A DNA stretch of 21,607 nt. It comes from DASUBV01 sp035763085. Its GTDB lineage: Bacteria > Actinomycetota > Actinomycetes > Streptosporangiales > Streptosporangiaceae. The position numbers were made by a program, and so were the translations under genes. The notes under the pieces were generated by a model that saw nothing but the letters and a program-made list of their open reading frames with translations, made no database searches and was not told where the DNA came from. The stretch lies in contig DASUBV010000386.1 in the NCBI GenBank assembly GCA_035763085.1, positions 1 through 21,607 of the forward strand. The letters run 5' to 3'. Of the stretch, positions 1 to 7,974 are shown in pieces. Within the stretch, counting starts at the first letter, position 1, and every line of letters starts with the position of its first letter.

Positions 1-383
1 AGGGTCTCGTGGCACATCCGGCGGCCCCAGACCGCGGCCGGCCGCTGCGTGCCGAACGCCCACACCGGCGCCGTCCCCGCCTCGCTGACCGCGCCGGCCA
101 GCTGCCGGGCCCCGGCGGTCAGCCACGGTGCCTGCCGGGCCGGCTCGTCAGGCAGCCGCCCGTCGGGCACCTGGCGGAACGGGATGAACTCAGCCGACCG
201 GGTGGCGGTGATCGCCGCCGCCCAGCGGTGCGCCCGGCCGACGTGCGTGGCCAGCTGGCGCAGGGTCCACTCGGGGCAGGTCGGGATCGGCAGGCTGAGG
301 TCCCCGGCGCTGACCAGGGCGGCGATGGCCGCGGTGCTGCTGGTGATCTGGCTGAAGTAGCGCTCCGCGCTCAGCTGCGTCAT
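1..383 (-). CDS. Mycothiol-dependent DinB-like enzyme (maleylpyruvate isomerase family), 3' end cut by window
   Basis: The reading frame starts at the ATG at 383-381 and stays open to the window edge, giving about 127 residues of an incomplete protein. The N-terminus reads MTQLSAERYF, followed by IPTCPEWTLRQLATHVGRAH at about residues 33-52. This is the typical signature of the actinobacterial TIGR03083-type family, in which the His after the 'LATHVG' stretch is a metal ligand. A later segment, VWGRRMCHET, matches the second conserved His-Glu region of the same family. Known members are DinB-fold metal proteins, some of which use mycothiol as cofactor; maleylpyruvate isomerase is the model enzyme. 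The substrate here cannot be told. The gene is divergent from the flavin monooxygenase at 468, with 84 bases between the starts, so they may share a control region. The family call is firm; the function is inferred only at family level. Confidence 0.85.
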   Translation of the reverse strand, partial: MTQLSAERYFSQITSSTAAIAALVSAGDLSLPIPTCPEWTLRQLATHVGRAHRWAAAITATRSAEFIPFRQVPDGRLPDEPARQAPWLTAGARQLAGAVSEAGTAPVWAFGTQRPAAVWGRRMCHET

Positions 384-467
384 GCCCGTCCTCTGCACGT
401 CGGCTGCCGTCACCCTACCGGGGAAGCCAGCGGGACTAAACGGGCCGGCGCGCCGGTTCGGTTGTAC

Positions 468-1469
468 GTGAAGCCCATCGATGTCCCGCTTTCTGTCCTG
501 GACCTGTCCCCGGTCGCCGCCGGGACCACCGCCGGCCAGGCGCTGCGCCAGACCACGGCGCTGGCCCGGCGCGCCGAGCAGCTCGGCTACCGCCGGTTCT
601 GGGTCGCCGAGCACCACAACATGCCGGCCATCGCCAGCTCGGCCCCGGCGGTGCTGCTGGCCCACCTGGCCGCCGCCACCTCGGCCATCCGGGTCGGCTC
701 GGGCGGGGTGATGCTGCCCAACCATGCCCCGCTGGTGGTGGCCGAGCAGTTCGGCACGCTGGAGGCGCTGCACCCGGGCCGGGTGGACCTGGGCATCGGC
801 CGGGCGCCCGGCACCGACCAGCTGACCGCGCTGGCGCTGCGGCGCACCACCGAGGGCCTGTCCGCGGAGCAGTTCCCCGAGGAGCTCAGCGACCTGATGG
901 CGTACTTCACCGGCGAGCAGACGCGCTGGCCGATCCTGGCGATGCCCGGCCGCGGCGACCGGCCGGACATCTGGCTGCTGGGCTCCAGCGGCTACAGCGC
1001 CCAGCTGGCCGGGCTGCTGGGGCTGCCGTTCTCCTTCGCCCACCACTTCAGCGCGGCCAACACCGAGCCGGCGCTGGCGCTGTACCGGGAGAACTTCCGG
1101 CCCTCGCGGTGGCTGGACAAGCCCTACGCCATGGTCGCGGTCGCGGCCATCTGCGCCGACACCGACGAGCAGGCGCAGTTCCTGTCCGGGCCGGCCGCCC
1201 TGTCGTTCCTGCACCTGCGCCAGGGCCGGCCGCAGCCGCTGGTCACCCCGCAGGAGGCGGCGGCCTACCCGTTCACCGATCAGGAGCGGCAGCTGGCCCG
1301 GCAGCGGTTCGCCGAGCAGGCCGTCGGCTCCCCGGACACCGTCCGCCGCCAGCTGTCCGGCCTGCTGGAGCGCACCGGCGCCGACGAGCTGATGCTGACC
1401 GCCCAGGTCTATGACCTGGCCGCGCGGACCCGGTCGCTGGAGCTGATCGCCGGGAAGGTCGCCGCCTAG
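468..1469 (+). CDS. LLM-class flavin-dependent oxidoreductase (luciferase-like, MsnO8-type)
   Basis: This encodes a 333-residue TIM-barrel flavin monooxygenase of the bacterial luciferase superfamily, presumably using FMN/F420 chemistry in the cytoplasm. Family hallmarks are the opening PLSVLDLSPV, the AEHHNMPAIASSAPAVLLAH stretch, RVGSGGVMLPNHAPLVVAEQ and HPGRVDLGIGRAPGTD. These are typical of the LLM subgroup often labelled MsnO8. The length fits the family. The same frame is open back to position 9, but that upstream part lies opposite the mycothiol-dependent gene and has no family resemblance, so I start at the GTG at 468, just before the conserved N-terminus. No clear Shine-Dalgarno is visible, so the message may be leaderless. 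The substrate is unknown, and the neighbours do not suggest a pathway. Confidence 0.9.
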   Translation: MKPIDVPLSVLDLSPVAAGTTAGQALRQTTALARRAEQLGYRRFWVAEHHNMPAIASSAPAVLLAHLAAATSAIRVGSGGVMLPNHAPLVVAEQFGTLEALHPGRVDLGIGRAPGTDQLTALALRRTTEGLSAEQFPEELSDLMAYFTGEQTRWPILAMPGRGDRPDIWLLGSSGYSAQLAGLLGLPFSFAHHFSAANTEPALALYRENFRPSRWLDKPYAMVAVAAICADTDEQAQFLSGPAALSFLHLRQGRPQPLVTPQEAAAYPFTDQERQLARQRFAEQAVGSPDTVRRQLSGLLERTGADELMLTAQVYDLAARTRSLELIAGKVAA

Positions 1470-1474
1470 GCACC

Positions 1475-1496
1475 CGGCCGCCGGCCGGCGCGGCCG
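1475..1496. terminator. Possible bidirectional hairpin between converging genes
   Basis: A perfect 7-bp inverted repeat (CGGCCGC and GCGGCCG) with an 8-base loop starts five bases after the stop of the flavin monooxygenase. It lies in the 58-base gap before the converging 2H phosphoesterase stop. There is no T-run on either side. GC-rich actinobacterial terminators often lack one, but hairpins of this size also arise by chance at this base composition. Confidence 0.3.
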
Positions 1497-1527
1497 CCGT
1501 CCGCGCTGGCCCTGGCCGCTGTCCCGG

Positions 1528-2055
1528 TCAGCCCAGCGGGAACGCCGCGGCCTGCGCCCACCGCCCGCCGGCCGAGCGCCGGGTGATCAGGGTGACCGCC
1601 GTGGCCCGGCCCTCGACCGGCAGGCACGCGCGGACGGCCTCCTCGGCGGCGCGCAGGTCGGCGGCCGGCCGTGCCTCGCCGACGGTCAGGTGCGGGATGT
1701 CCTCATCGAAGGCGCCCGCGTACGGCGGGCACTGCGGGAAGGCCGCGGCCACCCGCCGGGTCAGGGCCCGGAACGGCCCGGGGTCCTGCGGGCCGAGCCA
1801 GAGCACGTCCTCGCCGAACCAGCCGGCGTGATCGAGCCGGAAGCTGAAGGCGGGAACGCCGGCGAACAGCTGCTCCAGCTGGGCCAGGACGGCGGCCCCG
1901 ATCTGTCCCGGCGGCAGGAACGGGAACAGCACCGTGATGTGGGCGGGGACGCCCAGCGCCGCGCTGGCGTCGAGCCGGGCGCGGTGCTGGCGCACGGCCG
2001 GCTCCGCGCCGGGAACGGTCACGATCAGGCCGCTGGCCGGGCCGGGGCGTGCCAC
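1528..2055 (-). CDS. 2'-5' RNA ligase / 2H phosphoesterase family protein
   Basis: This 175-residue protein carries the two H-x-T motifs that define 2H phosphoesterases: HITVLFPF at residues 39-46 and HLTVG at 122-126. The paired histidines form the active site for opening cyclic phosphates (2',3'- or 1',2'-cyclic) or making or breaking 2'-5' bonds. The length is normal for the family. The start is GTG at 2055, ten bases after the stop of the PfkB-type kinase at 2065 on the same strand, so the two genes are probably one operon. The real substrate is unknown. Beside a sugar kinase and sugar importer, a small cyclic phosphate metabolite is as plausible as RNA. The family assignment is strong; the pathway is inference. 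Confidence 0.88.
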   Translation of the reverse strand: MARPGPASGLIVTVPGAEPAVRQHRARLDASAALGVPAHITVLFPFLPPGQIGAAVLAQLEQLFAGVPAFSFRLDHAGWFGEDVLWLGPQDPGPFRALTRRVAAAFPQCPPYAGAFDEDIPHLTVGEARPAADLRAAEEAVRACLPVEGRATAVTLITRRSAGGRWAQAAAFPLG

Positions 2056-2064
2056 GGGGCGGCC

Positions 2065-3126
2065 CTAGGCGTCCGAGGTGCGGGCGATGGTGGCACGGGC
2101 CCGGCGCACCGAGATGCGCCCGGAGTCGGGCAGCACGTCATCGATGAAGTCGTAGGCCGCGGCCAGCTCGGCGGCGGCCGCCGAGCCGTCGCCCGCCCGC
2201 GCGCGGGTCCCGGCCAGCCAGTCGATGACGTCGCCCCAGCCCGGCGCGGCCAGCGAGCCGCCCACGTACTGCACCGACAGCGCCGCGCACAGGTTGGCGA
2301 ACTGCAGCCGCTGGCGCAGCGGCCACTCGCGCAGCGAGGCGTGCACGAACGCGGCGGCGAACACGTCCCCGGCACCGGTCGGGTCGTGCGCGTTGACCGG
2401 CAGCGAGGGCACCCACTCGTGCTCGCCGGTGATGGAGTCGATGCCGATGGCGCCCTGCCCGCCGCAGGTGACCACCGCCACCGGCACCTTCTCCGACAGT
2501 GCCTGGGCGGCGTCCATCGGGTCATCGGTGCGGGTGTAGGCCATGGCCTCGACGCTGTTGGGCAGGAAGGCGTAGAAGTCCTCGAGCTGGCTGAGCACGC
2601 ACGGCGGCCATTTCTCGTCCTGGTCCCAGCCGGTGTCGGCGAACAGCAGCGTGCCCGCGGCCTTGGCCTCGCGGTACCAGTCCCGCGGCTCGGGGTCGAG
2701 GTTGGCGAACGCCGCCCGGCAGTGCGGCGGGGTGCCGAACAGCTGGTCGTCGGGAACCGGCGCGGGATGGCAGTGGGTCAGCAGCGCCCGGTCCCGCTCC
2801 ACCACCATCGAGATGGTCACCGGCGAGTGCCACCCGGTGAACCGCCGGGAGCTGCCCAGGTCGACCCCCTCCTGCTCGCTGAGCGTGGACCAGCAGAAGT
2901 CCCCGTAGACGTCATCGCCGAACGCCGCCGCCAGAGTCGTCCGCACGCCCAGCCGGCTGGCCGCGATGGCCAGGTTGGCGATGCCGCCCGGGCACGAGCC
3001 CATCCCGGTGGAGTAGTGCTCGGTGCCGCCGGTCGGCAGCGCGGGCAGCCCGGTGAACACGACGTCGAAGAACACGGTGCCGTGCACGAACAAGTCGAAC
3101 TGGTCCTGGTCGTGCTGGTCGGTCAT
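2065..3126 (-). CDS. PfkB-family carbohydrate kinase
   Basis: This is a 353-residue ribokinase-like sugar (or nucleoside) kinase that transfers the ATP gamma-phosphate to a sugar hydroxyl in the cytoplasm. The N-terminal Gly-rich substrate-binding stretch GMGSCPGGIANLAIAASRLG is at residues 41-60. The C-terminal PfkB signature DPTGAGDVFAAAF is at 248-260, with the presumed catalytic Asp at 254. The frame is open further upstream to 3207, but the ATG at 3126 has a good GAGGGG Shine-Dalgarno seven bases before it, and the extension would run through the AT-rich promoter region. The gene diverges from the sugar-binding lipoprotein at 3270 and is followed after ten bases by the 2H phosphoesterase. 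Its job is probably to phosphorylate the sugar imported by that transporter. The precise sugar cannot be read from the sequence. Confidence 0.92.
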   Translation of the reverse strand: MTDQHDQDQFDLFVHGTVFFDVVFTGLPALPTGGTEHYSTGMGSCPGGIANLAIAASRLGVRTTLAAAFGDDVYGDFCWSTLSEQEGVDLGSSRRFTGWHSPVTISMVVERDRALLTHCHPAPVPDDQLFGTPPHCRAAFANLDPEPRDWYREAKAAGTLLFADTGWDQDEKWPPCVLSQLEDFYAFLPNSVEAMAYTRTDDPMDAAQALSEKVPVAVVTCGGQGAIGIDSITGEHEWVPSLPVNAHDPTGAGDVFAAAFVHASLREWPLRQRLQFANLCAALSVQYVGGSLAAPGWGDVIDWLAGTRARAGDGSAAAAELAAAYDFIDDVLPDSGRISVRRARATIARTSDA

Positions 3127-3168
3127 GCTGGGCCCCTCGGTCCGGCGGATCGCTTCCGCATCTGTCGA

Positions 3169-3183
3169 TATATGCGCTATATA
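3169..3183. promoter_or_regulatory. AT-rich inverted repeat, candidate operator/promoter
   Basis: TATAT and ATATA are separated by five bases (GCGCT), in a conspicuously AT-rich patch of an otherwise extremely GC-rich window. It sits between the divergent kinase (start 3126) and sugar-binding lipoprotein (start 3270). It could contain a -10 element for the kinase, an operator, or both. No regulator gene is adjacent. Confidence 0.45.
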
Positions 3184-3197
3184 ACGGGACATTATTG

Positions 3198-3209
3198 TTG
3201 TGACCACAA
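3198..3209. promoter_or_regulatory. Palindromic candidate operator TTGTG-AC-CACAA
   Basis: A 12-base inverted repeat with perfect 5-base arms lies 61 bases upstream of the lipoprotein start and 72 bases upstream of the kinase start. The symmetry and half-site (TTGTG/CACAA) resemble operators of LacI- or GntR-type sugar regulators. The likely role is joint control of both units. The regulator itself is not in the window. Confidence 0.45.
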
Positions 3210-3269
3210 TCGGGCTGGTGCGAATCTGCTGGCACTGGCCCGGAGTACGAGGCTGGAAACGGAGACCAG

Positions 3270-4610
3270 GTGGACTACGACAAGCGGGCGGCCGCTTCGA
3301 TGTGGATGCGGCAGCGTAACGCCATCGCGGCGGTCGGCGCTATAGCGGCCCTGGCGGCCGTCGCGGCCGGCTGCGGATCATCAGCGCCGTCGGCCGGCGG
3401 CGGCTCGGGCAGCTCCGGCAAGCCGGCCAGCATCACCTACTGGACATCCAGCAGCCAGGCCGAGATCAAGTGGCTGGACAGCCACTTCAACGCCACGCAC
3501 AAGAACATCCACGTGCAGGGCCAGTACGTCGCCAGCGCCGATGACACCACCGCCAAGGAAGTCGCGGCGATCAAGTCGAACACCGAGCCCAACGCGGTCC
3601 TCGGCCAGGACCCGGCCGCGCTGCCGCTGCTGGCCGAGAGCGGCAAGCTCATCGACCTGAAGCAGCCGCTGGCGGCCGAGACCAACGCCCTGTACCCCGG
3701 CATCAAGTCGGCGCTGTTCTACCAGGGCCACCAGCTCGGCCTGGCCCTCGGCGGGGTCGGCGACTACGTGCTGTTCTACAACAAGAAGGACTTCAAGCAG
3801 GCCGGCATCGCCAGCCCGCCGGCGACCTGGTCGCAGCTCGAGGCCGACGCCGTCAAGCTGTCCGACCCGGCCAAGCACCGCTACGGCTTCTATGTCCCGC
3901 TGGGCTCCTCGGAGTGGATCAGCTACGACTGGGAGTCCATGCTGTGGTCCAACGGCGGCCAGTTCCTCAACTCCCAGGGCAAGGTCGGCTTTGACAGCCC
4001 GGCCGGCGTCGCCGCCCTGACCACCTGGGTCAACCTGCTGCGCAAGGACCACGCCGCGCCGACCACCAGCTTCGCCCAGGCCGGCAGCTACGACGGCGCC
4101 CCGGCGTTCGCCAGCAACGCCGTCGCGATGATCATCGACGGCGCGTGGGCGCTGTCGCCGTTCAACACCGCCAAGATCGACTACGGCGTGGCCGAGGTCC
4201 CGGCCGGCACCTCCGGCCACTCGGCGACCGGCATCGGCATCGGCGTGGCGTCGGTGTTCCGCAAGAGCCCGGCCGCTGACGCCGCGGCCATCCAGTTCGT
4301 CAAGTGGCTGGGCACGCCGCAGGTCGGCGCCTACCTCGACGCCACGAACATGGGCCTGCCCAGCTCGCCCGACCAGCTCAGCCAGCCGGCGGTCAAGAAG
4401 GAGATTGCCAGCCTGCCGACCTACCAGGTGTTCGCCGACCAGCTCAAGACCGGCCAGTCCCGGCCGACCATCCCGGCCTACGCGGCGATCTCCCAGGCCC
4501 TGTCAGACCAGATCAGCGCTGCGCTGAGCGGCAAGGTGACGCCCGCCCAGGCGCTGGCCAAGGCGGCCGCCGCGGGCAACAACGCCATCGCCGCCGGCGC
4601 CGGCTCCTAG
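3270..4610 (+). CDS. ABC sugar transporter substrate-binding lipoprotein (family 1)
   Basis: A 446-residue extracellular solute-binding protein of the SBP_bac_1 (maltose/oligosaccharide) class. The start is GTG at 3270, with GGAGA about six bases upstream; an internal ATG at 3300 is possible. A lipoprotein signal runs to the lipobox VAAGC with the lipid-bearing Cys at residue 35, followed by a Ser/Gly linker. The mature part begins ITYWTSSSQAEIKWLDSHFN, the usual first strand of this family, and contains a typical hinge segment DYVLFYNKKDF. The protein binds a sugar outside the membrane and delivers it to the two permeases immediately downstream (gap of three bases, then an ATGA overlap). The ligand is not identifiable. 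The divergent PfkB kinase suggests a monosaccharide or a product that is phosphorylated after import. Confidence 0.93.
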   Translation: MDYDKRAAASMWMRQRNAIAAVGAIAALAAVAAGCGSSAPSAGGGSGSSGKPASITYWTSSSQAEIKWLDSHFNATHKNIHVQGQYVASADDTTAKEVAAIKSNTEPNAVLGQDPAALPLLAESGKLIDLKQPLAAETNALYPGIKSALFYQGHQLGLALGGVGDYVLFYNKKDFKQAGIASPPATWSQLEADAVKLSDPAKHRYGFYVPLGSSEWISYDWESMLWSNGGQFLNSQGKVGFDSPAGVAALTTWVNLLRKDHAAPTTSFAQAGSYDGAPAFASNAVAMIIDGAWALSPFNTAKIDYGVAEVPAGTSGHSATGIGIGVASVFRKSPAADAAAIQFVKWLGTPQVGAYLDATNMGLPSSPDQLSQPAVKKEIASLPTYQVFADQLKTGQSRPTIPAYAAISQALSDQISAALSGKVTPAQALAKAAAAGNNAIAAGAGS

Positions 4611-4613
4611 CGC

Positions 4614-5615
4614 GTGACCAGCTGGATACAGCCGCGCAGCTCGATCGCCCCGGACGCCCGGCCCCGCCGCTCCCGCGCCAGCGGGCCGCGGCGGGCCGGG
4701 CGGCCCGGCTCCGGCCAGTACAGCGGCGCCCGGCTGCACGGCTGGCGGCGGCTGACGCCCTACCCGTTCGTGGCGCCGGTACTGGCGCTGACCGTGCTGT
4801 TCTCGGTGTTCCCGCTGGTACTGGTGCTGCGCCGCAGCCTGTACGCGGGCAACATCTTCGACACCAACCTGCGCTTCGCCGGGCTGGCGAACTACCGGCT
4901 GGTGTTCGCCACCGGCGGCGGCCACGCGCTGATCGTCACCGCGGTGTTCACCGCCGGGTTCGTCGCGGTGTGCATGCTGGCCGGGATGGCCATCGCGCTG
5001 CTGCTGGACGTGCGGCTGCCGGGCCTGACCGCGGTGCGCGCGCTGTTCGTCATCCCGCTGGTGGTGCCGCCGGTGGCCACGGCGTTCATCTGGTTCACGC
5101 TGTTCCAGCCGGACACCGGGTTCTTCAACCGGGTCCTGGTCGCCCTGGACCTGCCGCAGGCCACGCTGTCCACGCCCGGCACGGCGCTGATCGCCGTCAT
5201 CGGGTTCGGCGCCTGGCAGTTCTTCGGCGAGGTGGTGCTGCTGTACCTGGCGGCGCTCAAGTCACTGCCGCGTGACGTGCTGGAGGCGGCCAGCGTGGAC
5301 GGCGCCGGGGCGTGGGCCCGGCTGCGCCGCATCCGGCTGCCGCTGCTGCGCCACCAGACCGCGCTGATCGCCGTCATCGCGACGCTGACCGGGCTGCAGA
5401 CCTTCACCCAGATCTACATCCTGACCAACGGCGGCCCGCAGGGTGCCACCCAGACCGCGCTGTACTACGTCTACCAGGAGGCGTTCGGGCTGGGCGCGTC
5501 CGGCTCGGTCGGCGCGGCCGACGCGATGGCGGTGCTGCTGTTCGCGATCTCGCTGCTGGTCACGATCGCCCAGCTGGTCATCGTCAGCCGCGCGCAGCGG
5601 GCGCAGGCGTCATGA
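4614..5615 (+). CDS. ABC sugar permease, MalF-type
   Basis: A 333-residue inner-membrane permease of the carbohydrate CUT1 family. A basic cytoplasmic N-terminus (residues 1-47) precedes the first membrane helix near 50-72, and further helices follow to the C-terminus. The EAA loop EAASVDGAGAWARLRRIRLP at 224-243 is the docking site for the ATPase subunit. The GTG start at 4614 lies three bases after the lipoprotein stop, so translation is probably coupled. The N-terminal 45 residues are unusually rich in Arg, Pro and Ser. No ATPase gene follows the second permease, so the transporter most likely uses an ATPase encoded elsewhere (MsiK/UgpC type in related bacteria). Confidence 0.92.
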   Translation: MTSWIQPRSSIAPDARPRRSRASGPRRAGRPGSGQYSGARLHGWRRLTPYPFVAPVLALTVLFSVFPLVLVLRRSLYAGNIFDTNLRFAGLANYRLVFATGGGHALIVTAVFTAGFVAVCMLAGMAIALLLDVRLPGLTAVRALFVIPLVVPPVATAFIWFTLFQPDTGFFNRVLVALDLPQATLSTPGTALIAVIGFGAWQFFGEVVLLYLAALKSLPRDVLEAASVDGAGAWARLRRIRLPLLRHQTALIAVIATLTGLQTFTQIYILTNGGPQGATQTALYYVYQEAFGLGASGSVGAADAMAVLLFAISLLVTIAQLVIVSRAQRAQAS

Positions 5616-6439
5616 GCCGGCTGCCGCTGGCGGCCCGGATCGCCGTCTACTTCCTGGTCGCGCTGTCGGCGCTGGCCGTGCTGTTCCCGCTGCTGTGGAT
5701 GGTGGCCTCCGCGCTGAAGTCCAACGGCGAGATCATCAACCCGCGCTCGCCGCTGATCCCGGCGGACCCGCAGTGGTCGAACCTGTCCAGCGCGTGGAAC
5801 GCGGCCCCGTTCGGCCGGTTCTTCCTCAACACCGCGATCTTCTCCGCGGTCACCACGGCCGGGCAGATCGCCACCGGCATGCTGGCCGGCTACGCGTTCG
5901 CGATGTTCAGCTTCCCGGCCAAGCGGGTCTTGTTCTACCTGGTCCTGTCGGGACTGATGATCCCGTTCACGGTGGTGCTGGTCCCGGTCGTGCAGCTGCT
6001 GGCCGACGTCGGGTGGATCAACACCTACCAGGGCCTGATCGTGCCGAACCTGGCCTCGGCGCTGGGCTGCTTCCTGTTCCGGCAGTTCTTCCTGGGCACC
6101 CCGCTGGAGCTGGCCGAGGCGGCGCGGATCGACGGAGCCAGCGAGTGGCGGATCTTCCTGCGCATCTACGCGCCGCTGGCCACCCCGATGACCGCGGCGT
6201 TCACCACGATCGCGTTCCTGCAGAACTGGAACAACTTCCTGTTCCCGCTGGTGGTCACCAGCAGCGAGAAGCTGATGATGATCTCCCAGGGCCTGACCAT
6301 CTTCGAGGGCCAGCTCAATCAGGTCTCGTGGAACCTGCTGATGGCCGGATCGCTGATCGCGGTGGTGCCGGTGCTGATCGTGGCCATGTTCGCGCAGCGC
6401 AAGGTGGTGGACGGCCTGACCCTGGGCGCCATCCGCTGA
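5612..6439 (+). CDS. ABC sugar permease, MalG-type
   Basis: A 275-residue second membrane subunit of the sugar importer. The ATG overlaps the stop of the first permease in an ATGA junction, indicating translational coupling. The N-terminal helix (residues 8-33) ends in the family's usual LFPLLWMVASALKSNGEI. The ATPase-contact EAA loop EAARIDGASEWRIFLRIYAP starts at Glu169. The segment FLQNWNNFLFPLVV is also typical of CUT1 MalG-like permeases. The length is normal. The gene ends the transporter operon; the next gene converges on it 21 bases later. Confidence 0.93.
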   Translation: MSRLPLAARIAVYFLVALSALAVLFPLLWMVASALKSNGEIINPRSPLIPADPQWSNLSSAWNAAPFGRFFLNTAIFSAVTTAGQIATGMLAGYAFAMFSFPAKRVLFYLVLSGLMIPFTVVLVPVVQLLADVGWINTYQGLIVPNLASALGCFLFRQFFLGTPLELAEAARIDGASEWRIFLRIYAPLATPMTAAFTTIAFLQNWNNFLFPLVVTSSEKLMMISQGLTIFEGQLNQVSWNLLMAGSLIAVVPVLIVAMFAQRKVVDGLTLGAIR

Positions 6440-6444
6440 CCTGG

Positions 6445-6461
6445 CCGGCCCGCGGCCGGGC
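6445..6461. terminator. Possible hairpin between convergent genes
   Basis: CCGGCC-CGC-GGCCGG forms a perfect 6-bp stem just after the second permease stop, reaching the stop codon of the converging membrane-protein gene. An alternative 5-bp pairing (GCCCG/CGGGC) overlaps it. There is no T-run. It may serve as a bidirectional terminator, but such short GC hairpins are frequent in this DNA. Confidence 0.3.
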
Positions 6462-7735
6462 TAGCCGCCGTGCAGCAGGCCCAGCGGGCCTGGCGCGGGG
6501 AGCGCGATGGTGACGACGGTGCCGCCGGGGGCCTGCCAGATGCGCGCCCGCGCCAGGTAGGGCGCGTGCTGCTGGCGCAGGTAGCCGCGCAGCCAGAGCG
6601 CGTAGCCGGCTCCGGCCGGCCCGGCCCTGGCGGCCAGCCGCGCCAAGCCCAGCGGCAGCTGCGGGTCGGCGCGCGGCCCGGTGCCGCCGAAGGCCAGCAC
6701 GCGCACCGGGCGGGCGGCGGCCAGGGCCGGCAGCAGGAGCAGCAGCCGGGCGTCGACCTGACCGCGCGCCAGCGCGGCGCGGGCCTGCGCCGAGACCTGC
6801 AGCCGGCGGCTGGCCAGCAGCCGCGCGCCGGCGTGGCGGCGGGCCTCCCGGTCGCGGCGCAGCGCCGCCAGGTAGGCGGCTGACCCGCCGGGCGCCACCA
6901 CCCGGATGGCGATCTGGCTGCCCCCCGACCCGAACCGGGCCAGTGCCAGCGGCGCGTAGCCGGCCGTCAGCCGGGCACCGAGCCGGGCCCGCAGGTCGGG
7001 CGTGGCGACCACGACGCCGGCGCCCGCCGGGTCGGCTGCGCCGGCGCCGAGCACCAGCAGGCGGGCCGCGGGCAGCCCGGCGGCCCGCAGCGCGCCGCAC
7101 CTCCGGATGCTGCAGGCGACCACGGCGCTGCGGCTGACCTCCCGGGCCACCCAGCGCGCGGCCTGGCCGCGGGCCGCGGCGGCGGCCTGCACGGCCGCGC
7201 CGCCGCGGCGGCCGTGGTGCTTCCCGGCGGCCTCGCGGACGCCGGTGACGACCACGGCGGCCGCGATCAGGACAGCGCAGGCAGCCAGCAGGCTGGCCGG
7301 GAGCTGCAGCTGCCGCCGCGGCCGGCTGCCGGGCCGGCCGGCCGGCAGCTGCTGATCTGGCGGCCCGGCGGCGGGCGGGCCGGAGACGGCCGGCGGCGGC
7401 GTCCCGGACGGCGACCGGGTGACGGCGCCGTGCCGGCGGGCCGTGACCGCGGCCGGGTCGGCGGCGGGCGGCGGGACGGCCCGGGTCGCGGCGGCCGCGG
7501 GCCGCACGGCGGACGGCGGCGGCCGGCCGGGAGCGGCGGCCGTGGCGGTGATCTCCGGCCCGGCGCCGTGCGGCGGGTCCGCGGGCTCAAGGTCACCGGG
7601 GATGAGCGGGCCGCCGAACGTGAGCGGGTCCACCAGCGGCGGGCCGGCGGACGGCGGGCCCGGCAGCGGTCCCCGCATGGCCGGCAGCGGACGCGTCGGC
7701 TGCTCGCCCGGCGAGCCGTGCTGATCGTCTGCCAT
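6461..7735 (-). CDS. Proline-rich single-pass membrane protein, function unknown
   Basis: I do not recognise a named family for this 424-residue protein. It has three parts. Residues 1-145 are a disordered Pro/Ala/Gly-rich, presumably cytoplasmic region. One hydrophobic helix follows at about 147-166. An Ala/Arg/Leu-rich domain of about 250 residues, presumably extracytoplasmic, ends in GLLHGG. The outer domain contains two close cysteines (VVACSIRRCGAL, near 206-213) and segments such as LLVLGAGAADPAGAGVVVAT and FGSGGSQIAIRVVAPGGSAA that look like alternating strands and helices of a folded domain. The frame opens further upstream to 7786, but the ATG at 7735 follows a G-rich stretch and begins a more natural N-terminus. 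The gene is divergent from sthA (239-base gap) and converges on the sugar permease. The reality of the gene is well supported by its TM and domain pattern; its role is unknown. Confidence 0.75.
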   Translation of the reverse strand: MADDQHGSPGEQPTRPLPAMRGPLPGPPSAGPPLVDPLTFGGPLIPGDLEPADPPHGAGPEITATAAAPGRPPPSAVRPAAAATRAVPPPAADPAAVTARRHGAVTRSPSGTPPPAVSGPPAAGPPDQQLPAGRPGSRPRRQLQLPASLLAACAVLIAAAVVVTGVREAAGKHHGRRGGAAVQAAAAARGQAARWVAREVSRSAVVACSIRRCGALRAAGLPAARLLVLGAGAADPAGAGVVVATPDLRARLGARLTAGYAPLALARFGSGGSQIAIRVVAPGGSAAYLAALRRDREARRHAGARLLASRRLQVSAQARAALARGQVDARLLLLLPALAAARPVRVLAFGGTGPRADPQLPLGLARLAARAGPAGAGYALWLRGYLRQQHAPYLARARIWQAPGGTVVTIALPAPGPLGLLHGG

Positions 7736-7974
7736 CAGCCGCCCCCCCGGGCTGAATCGCTCCTGCAGTGCCAGGGCAGCACACATGACATCGGAGTTTC
7801 AACCAGAATCGGTGATCCGGTGCCTGTTTCCGGCGGGCCCGGCAACGGCGGGCGCTCACCGCGGGACTGCCTGGCGCGGCCGCGGACCGTGCCGGCCCGC
7901 GGCCCCTCCCGGAACCCCGGCACCGGCGGCTGGGCGGGCTTTCGCTGCGCCGCCCGTCCGGTCACACTGGGACC
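7736..7974. other. Divergent intergenic region
   Basis: These 239 bases separate the membrane protein (minus) from sthA (plus). They must hold the promoters of both genes. A less GC-rich stretch around 7780-7815 is the likeliest place, but I see no convincing -35/-10 pair, hairpin or palindrome. Confidence 0.5.

Noticed and set aside
9..467. Upstream extension of the flavin monooxygenase frame
   Set aside because: Arg/Pro/Gly-rich antisense of the mycothiol-dependent gene; the luciferase-like homology begins right after the GTG at 468.
1690..3345. 551-codon plus-strand frame opposite the 2H phosphoesterase and PfkB kinase
   Set aside because: Low-complexity Gly/Arg/Val/Pro composition with no domain; the minus strand encodes two clear families across the same bases.
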